A stretch of 64,000 nucleotides of DNA from assembly GCF_014334135.1 (NCBI RefSeq), contig NZ_CP060497.1, forward strand, positions 496,001 to 560,000, read 5' to 3'. Positions 60,220 to 64,000 of this stretch are shown here, piece after piece (position 1 is the first letter of the stretch; each line of letters starts with the position of its first letter). Under the pieces are notes generated by a model. It did no database searches. It was given only the letters and a program-made list of their open reading frames with translations, and had not been told where the DNA came from. Made by a program: the position numbers and the translations under genes. This DNA comes from Olivibacter sp. SDN3. Lineage in GTDB: Bacteria; Bacteroidota; Bacteroidia; Sphingobacteriales; Sphingobacteriaceae.

Positions 60220-62412
60220 TTAAGGCATTTTCTTAAAGCCTTCTGCTTTCACTTTCCAGGAGCCATCTTTAGGAAACCCCGGTAGCTCGCCATTGCTGGC
60301 GTCCCAACCACCGGCCATCATAGCGACAGTTGTCAACACGCCACCGTTACCCGGAAGGTAGATGCGCAAGCGTTCATCTTGATAATTATGGCCATTTTTG
60401 AGATAAGTATTGGTTTGAATATCCATAAACAGCGCATCCAATGCTTTTTCCGGTAATCCTAACCGGGCAGCGTTCATGGCGGTCATCGGGAAGTCCCAGC
60501 CCCATGTTTTTTCCCAAAACCAAGTTTGCCAGACCGTATCCAAGGTGTTTTTCATCACATCTTTGTCTAGTTTCGGTGATTCGGGCACCATGCCCAAAGC
60601 TCCTAACACTGCTGGGTGATCGGTTCGCCAACGATCGTTGGTATAGGAATCAGTGGCTCGCTCAGTAGCGAGATAAACACCGTCTTGTTCCGGTAAAGGC
60701 GCTAATTTATTAATGACTTCATCCCACTTTTCGTCCCGCGGCAGTCCCGCACGCACACGCCATTCCTGTGCGATACGTAAAGCCCAATCCCAGTAGGCTA
60801 CTTCATAGGTCGGGTTGACTGTTTCGGCAGCGGGGAAAACCTCCTGTGCAGGAATAACGCCCTTACCTAAATTATAGCGGTCATGTTGTTGGTCATAGCT
60901 GGGGTAAGATGCCATAAATTTGGCCGTTGCAAAGACGAGGTCTTTATATTTATCGATTATCGCCGGATCTTCTTGATCGCGATAGGCAAGCTCAGCCAGG
61001 TAAATAAAATGCGGTTGCTGCCAGATTAGGAAAGCAGCGACAGAGGAAGGACTTTCGTTACCATCGTTGTCTGACATTTTCTGCCACCGCACCCCCTCAT
61101 AACCTTGGCGCTGTGCAATCGCCCTTGCCTTTTCTATGGTATTGGCATAATAAGCTAAACTTTTTTCCATGAGATCAGGTCTTCCCCAGAGCGCAAAGTG
61201 GACCGCATGCCACCAATGCATCTCCGTGTGCGGTTTCCCATACCAACTGTTAAAGGTTAAACCGGTTTCCTGTGGCGGGTAATTACCTGCGCACTGCGCC
61301 TTAGTTAAATATTGGGATAGCACGACACGACGTTCCAGCTCTGTGGCCCGTGAATCGGTACTGCCCTCGAAATCAATGGCCGCTCCGCGCGACCAGAAGC
61401 TATCCCACTCCTTTTCACTACTTGCAAACGTAGCCTTATAGTCATCCGGTTTTTTATTAACCTGCTCTGGAGTAAACCGACAGGAAAATTCAAGCTCCTC
61501 GCTGCCGGTATCCGGAGTTAACACAAAATAATGTGCCGTATCGCTATTCGTCATTGTGCCCTTGCTATAGACCATTGTGGTAAAATACGTTGCGCCTTGC
61601 AATTGATGACGAATCACGGCCTCTGTATCCTCGGACACAAGCAATTCCGTTTGATGTTCATCTTCATTTGCATAATTCGTCCCTTCATCTAAAAATTCAG
61701 CTGTTGGATAAGGGTAACGCAAATAGATTTTTAGTCGACCTGATTTGATTAAAGGTGAATTTACTTTCACCGCAACCTGATCATTTTGCTGATGTGCAGC
61801 TGTTTGTACTTCTACCTTTACCCCTTCCAACCGGAAAGTGCTTTTAATCTCACCGGTCCATAAGTCGAGCTCCTGATAAATACCGGTTATATCTTGTACT
61901 TCGGCTCGGCTACCATCTTTTTTATGGAGTTCAAAGCCCACATTGCCCAGTTGTAAGCGATGCGCATTTTTGCGAAAATAATCAGTTGCCTCTCTGTTTC
62001 GCTCAGGTTCTTTCCACTGGATGCTGTATTTTGCCTCACGACCCTCATCATTAAAATCGTAAGCTTTTAAAGTTTCTTCAAAACGAAAGTTGTCCGTATT
62101 TTTGAAACGGTCCCAGGCCCATTCACTCTGCGTGCCCAAAGACACGCCTGTATCATAGTGCAAAGGAAAGCTTTGCAAACCGGTTACGTCGACGGTAAAA
62201 GCAAAGGCACCGTTCCCTAAGGTTAGTGAGCTAAGCGCGTCCATTTCCGTGTTCACGACATTGTGTCTGGATACTACTTTTTTTCTATCAATGGTAGACC
62301 CTTCGGGATCACCGCATGAAGCTAATAACAGCATTATTACTATACAAAACCCATTTAAACCGCCCGAACGCCGCGCATTTTTATTGAAAGGAATATACAT
62401 TTTGGTTATCAT
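60220..62412 (-). CDS. GH65-like six-hairpin glycosidase family lipoprotein
   Basis: A 730-residue lipoprotein (lipobox LLASC, Cys about residue 33). The opening HNVVNTEMDALSSLTLGNGAFAFTVDVTGLQSFPLHYD is a conserved block of a GH65-like group of unknown specificity. The second half is an (alpha/alpha)6-type barrel (TFNSWYGKPHTEMHWWHAVHFALWGRPDLMEKSL, YEVAYWDWALRIAQEWR, WGWDFPMTAMNAARLGLPEKALDALFM). The family relationship is by overall motif order only. It lies 34 bases after the GH28 gene stop and 50 before CE12. It could remove a terminal sugar from pectic side chains. The function is not established. Confidence 0.7.
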   Translation of the reverse strand: MITKMYIPFNKNARRSGGLNGFCIVIMLLLASCGDPEGSTIDRKKVVSRHNVVNTEMDALSSLTLGNGAFAFTVDVTGLQSFPLHYDTGVSLGTQSEWAWDRFKNTDNFRFEETLKAYDFNDEGREAKYSIQWKEPERNREATDYFRKNAHRLQLGNVGFELHKKDGSRAEVQDITGIYQELDLWTGEIKSTFRLEGVKVEVQTAAHQQNDQVAVKVNSPLIKSGRLKIYLRYPYPTAEFLDEGTNYANEDEHQTELLVSEDTEAVIRHQLQGATYFTTMVYSKGTMTNSDTAHYFVLTPDTGSEELEFSCRFTPEQVNKKPDDYKATFASSEKEWDSFWSRGAAIDFEGSTDSRATELERRVVLSQYLTKAQCAGNYPPQETGLTFNSWYGKPHTEMHWWHAVHFALWGRPDLMEKSLAYYANTIEKARAIAQRQGYEGVRWQKMSDNDGNESPSSVAAFLIWQQPHFIYLAELAYRDQEDPAIIDKYKDLVFATAKFMASYPSYDQQHDRYNLGKGVIPAQEVFPAAETVNPTYEVAYWDWALRIAQEWRVRAGLPRDEKWDEVINKLAPLPEQDGVYLATERATDSYTNDRWRTDHPAVLGALGMVPESPKLDKDVMKNTLDTVWQTWFWEKTWGWDFPMTAMNAARLGLPEKALDALFMDIQTNTYLKNGHNYQDERLRIYLPGNGGVLTTVAMMAGGWDASNGELPGFPKDGSWKVKAEGFKKMP

Positions 62413-62447
62413 TTTGCTCGTTTTTTCTTTATCGCTTGCTGGCCTTA

Positions 62448-63866
62448 CTAATTTTTACCTACAGGTGCATCCATTAACACTCCATTTATACGCACCTTTT
62501 CAAAAACAAGATTTTTAACATAGTCGACCTCGAAAGGTTCTTTTATACCCTCCATTTTACAATTGACCATCCGCAGGTTACTTACCGGTGATTCTGGATA
62601 GGCCGCTACCATTAAGGCATGTTTTCCTCCTTTTTCTACCACCATATTTTCTACCCAAACGTTACGGATAGTTGGTATATGATTGCCTGGCTTTTCATAG
62701 AACATATTGCATTTTACCGCCGCTTCTTTAAAGGTACCCACCTCTATATCTTTCATAAATATATTTTCAATCACTCCACCCCGACTTGAGCTCGTTTTGA
62801 TACGCAGTACCCGATCTAAATTAGGGCTATCCATGGTACAATTAATGGCGAAGATATTCTTTGCACCACCTGCAATTTCACTTCCGATCACGACTCCACC
62901 GTGACCATCCTTCATGATGCAGTTCTCGATGATGTGGTTTTCTGCCGGTCTGGCGATATTTCTGCCATCCTCATCCCTACCGGATTTGATAGCAATGCAA
63001 TCGTCGCCCGTATCAAAATAGCAATTGCTGATCAATACATTCTGAGAAGCTTCCGGATCGCAGCCGTCATTATTCGGCCCATGTGTAATAATCTTCACCT
63101 GATCTACGGTTACATTTTCACATAATACAGGATTGATATTCCACATAGGTGAATTGATCATCTTCACATCAGCGATGAGGACATTTTTGCAGTTATAGGG
63201 CTGAATGAAGTTTGGACGTAGATAATGCCCATCGCCGAAAACACGCTTTTTAGGATCTACTTCTTCATGCATCATTTCATGTAAAGCATTACGGGCAGGC
63301 GTTTGCTTCCCCATACCCTCTTCCCATCCAAACTTTTTTGCGCCACACCACCACCACCAATAGTCATTGTTGGCATTACCATCTAGCGTTCCGTTACCGG
63401 TAATGGCAATATTCTCTTCCCCATAAGCATAAATGAATGACGAATAATTCATACATTCCATCCCTTCCCAACGCGTGAACACGATGGGGTAGTCGCTACT
63501 ATCTCTACTGAATAAAATGGTGGTACTATCTAGGAGGTGTAGGTTAACATTACTTTTTAAATAAATCGCGCCTGTTAGAAATGTACCAAAGGGTACCACG
63601 ACTCTTCCACCACCACTTGCATGGCAGGCTTCTATTGCTTTTTTAAAGGCTGCTGTATTTTTGGTTTTGCCATCTCCAATAGCTCCGTAATCGGTTATCA
63701 GGAAATCCTTTTCGGAAAAGGTCGGAGGAACGATCTGCTCACGTATTTTAGCCATTTCCAACATCGGCTCGCTACTTGAACGCCATACTTTTTCCTGCCC
63801 CGCGGCAGACATCGATAACATAACAAAAAAACAAAAGCTAAAAAAAATGATACGGTTTATATACAT
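62448..63866 (-). CDS. GH28 polygalacturonase-type glycoside hydrolase, secreted
   Basis: About 472 residues from MYINRIIFFSFCFFVMLSMSAAGQ, a signal peptide. The frame is open further up to 63944, but that part overlaps the end of the preceding gene, so 63866 is the better start, 10 bases after that stop. The right-handed beta-helix has the catalytic GH28 motifs GPNNDGCDPEAS, TGDDCIAIKSGRDEDG, GHGGVVIGSEIAGG and RVLRIKTSSSRGG. It contains a WWWW run (DYWWWWCGA). Such enzymes hydrolyse galacturonan or rhamnogalacturonan backbones; galacturonidase is also possible. It follows another beta-helix-like gene. Confidence 0.94.
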   Translation of the reverse strand: MYINRIIFFSFCFFVMLSMSAAGQEKVWRSSSEPMLEMAKIREQIVPPTFSEKDFLITDYGAIGDGKTKNTAAFKKAIEACHASGGGRVVVPFGTFLTGAIYLKSNVNLHLLDSTTILFSRDSSDYPIVFTRWEGMECMNYSSFIYAYGEENIAITGNGTLDGNANNDYWWWWCGAKKFGWEEGMGKQTPARNALHEMMHEEVDPKKRVFGDGHYLRPNFIQPYNCKNVLIADVKMINSPMWNINPVLCENVTVDQVKIITHGPNNDGCDPEASQNVLISNCYFDTGDDCIAIKSGRDEDGRNIARPAENHIIENCIMKDGHGGVVIGSEIAGGAKNIFAINCTMDSPNLDRVLRIKTSSSRGGVIENIFMKDIEVGTFKEAAVKCNMFYEKPGNHIPTIRNVWVENMVVEKGGKHALMVAAYPESPVSNLRMVNCKMEGIKEPFEVDYVKNLVFEKVRINGVLMDAPVGKN

Positions 63867-63876
63867 GGTTTTATCG

Positions 63877-64000
63877 TTATAATTTGATGTTTGCTGTGTT
63901 TGTTTGCTGGACGGATTCATTTTCTGGGGTTTGAATATGTACATTTTCTATCTGCCAGTTACGGGCATGTTTGATGCTTCCCGCATCTTTAGCATTTATA
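63877..64000 (-). CDS. C-terminal fragment of a probable beta-helix protein (partial)
   Basis: On the minus strand a frame runs in from base 63999 and stops at TAA (63879-63877). The 40 visible residues contain DAGSIKHARNWQIENVHIQTPENE, where NWQIENVHI has the rung pattern of parallel beta-helix enzymes such as GH28, pectate lyases or pectin esterases. The 5' part lies outside the window. It is 10 bases before the GH28 gene, so it belongs to the same operon. The family is a guess from a few rungs; the gene itself is well supported because the junction is tight. Confidence 0.6.
   Translation of the reverse strand, partial: INAKDAGSIKHARNWQIENVHIQTPENESVQQTNTANIKL

Noticed and set aside
63867-63944. 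Upstream start for GH28 at 63944
   Set aside because: It overlaps the last 22 codons of the preceding gene and adds residues before an ordinary signal peptide; 63866 gives a tight 10-base junction.

Overview
The window is a large rhamnose-centred polysaccharide utilisation locus (PUL) region from a Bacteroidota genome, most likely a member of the Sphingobacteriaceae. That placement is inferred from gene families only: four complete SusC receptors plus one partial, four SusD lipoproteins, two ECF sigma/FecR anti-sigma pairs feeding STN-type SusC receptors, AT-rich intergenic DNA and weak Shine-Dalgarno signals. Almost everything is on the minus strand, so the transcription units read from high to low coordinates. 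No rRNA, tRNA, CRISPR array, insertion sequence or prophage gene was seen.

Layout from low to high coordinates. (1) 1-7795: SusC, SusD and a second, incomplete SusC, preceded by a 556-base intergenic stretch carrying an exact 18-base direct repeat. (2) 8352-11612: a GH106-type rhamnosidase, divergent from an SDR dehydrogenase at 11745-12515. (3) 12528-21923: ECF sigma factor, FecR anti-sigma, STN-SusC, SusD, a Tat-exported FAD oxidoreductase and a secreted protein carrying an ApbE-type flavinylation motif. This is the most unusual unit. (4) 22017-33834: a second ECF/FecR/STN-SusC/SusD set followed by two GH78-type rhamnosidases. (5) 33959-37414: a small non-PUL island (unknown protein, NTF2-like protein, MFS transporter) with two arrays of helically phased short repeats. 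(6) 37417-49855: SusC, SusD, GH78, an unclassified GH106-like glycosidase and an L-fucose/L-arabinose isomerase family protein. (7) 50080-50979: an AraC-family regulator. (8) 51009-64000: a rhamnogalacturonan operon with a beta-helix protein fragment, GH28, a GH65-like protein, CE12 acetylesterase, GH105, GH31, L-rhamnose mutarotase, GH106 and a nucleotide pyrophosphatase-like enzyme.

The genes suggest extracellular capture and cutting of a rhamnose-rich pectin (rhamnogalacturonan I or a related glycan): GH28 opens the backbone, CE12 removes acetyl groups, GH78 and GH106 release L-rhamnose, GH105 removes unsaturated uronic acid, and RhaM equilibrates the rhamnose anomers. Rhamnose isomerase, kinase and aldolase genes are not in the window. 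Near-identical short elements lie about 55-92 bases upstream of the start codons of both ECF sigma genes and of the SusC at 49855, a degenerate copy lies before the GH106 at 11612, and a twin copy lies upstream of the SusC at 7795. I infer that one regulator, possibly the AraC protein, coordinates all these units and that the ECF systems sit below it.
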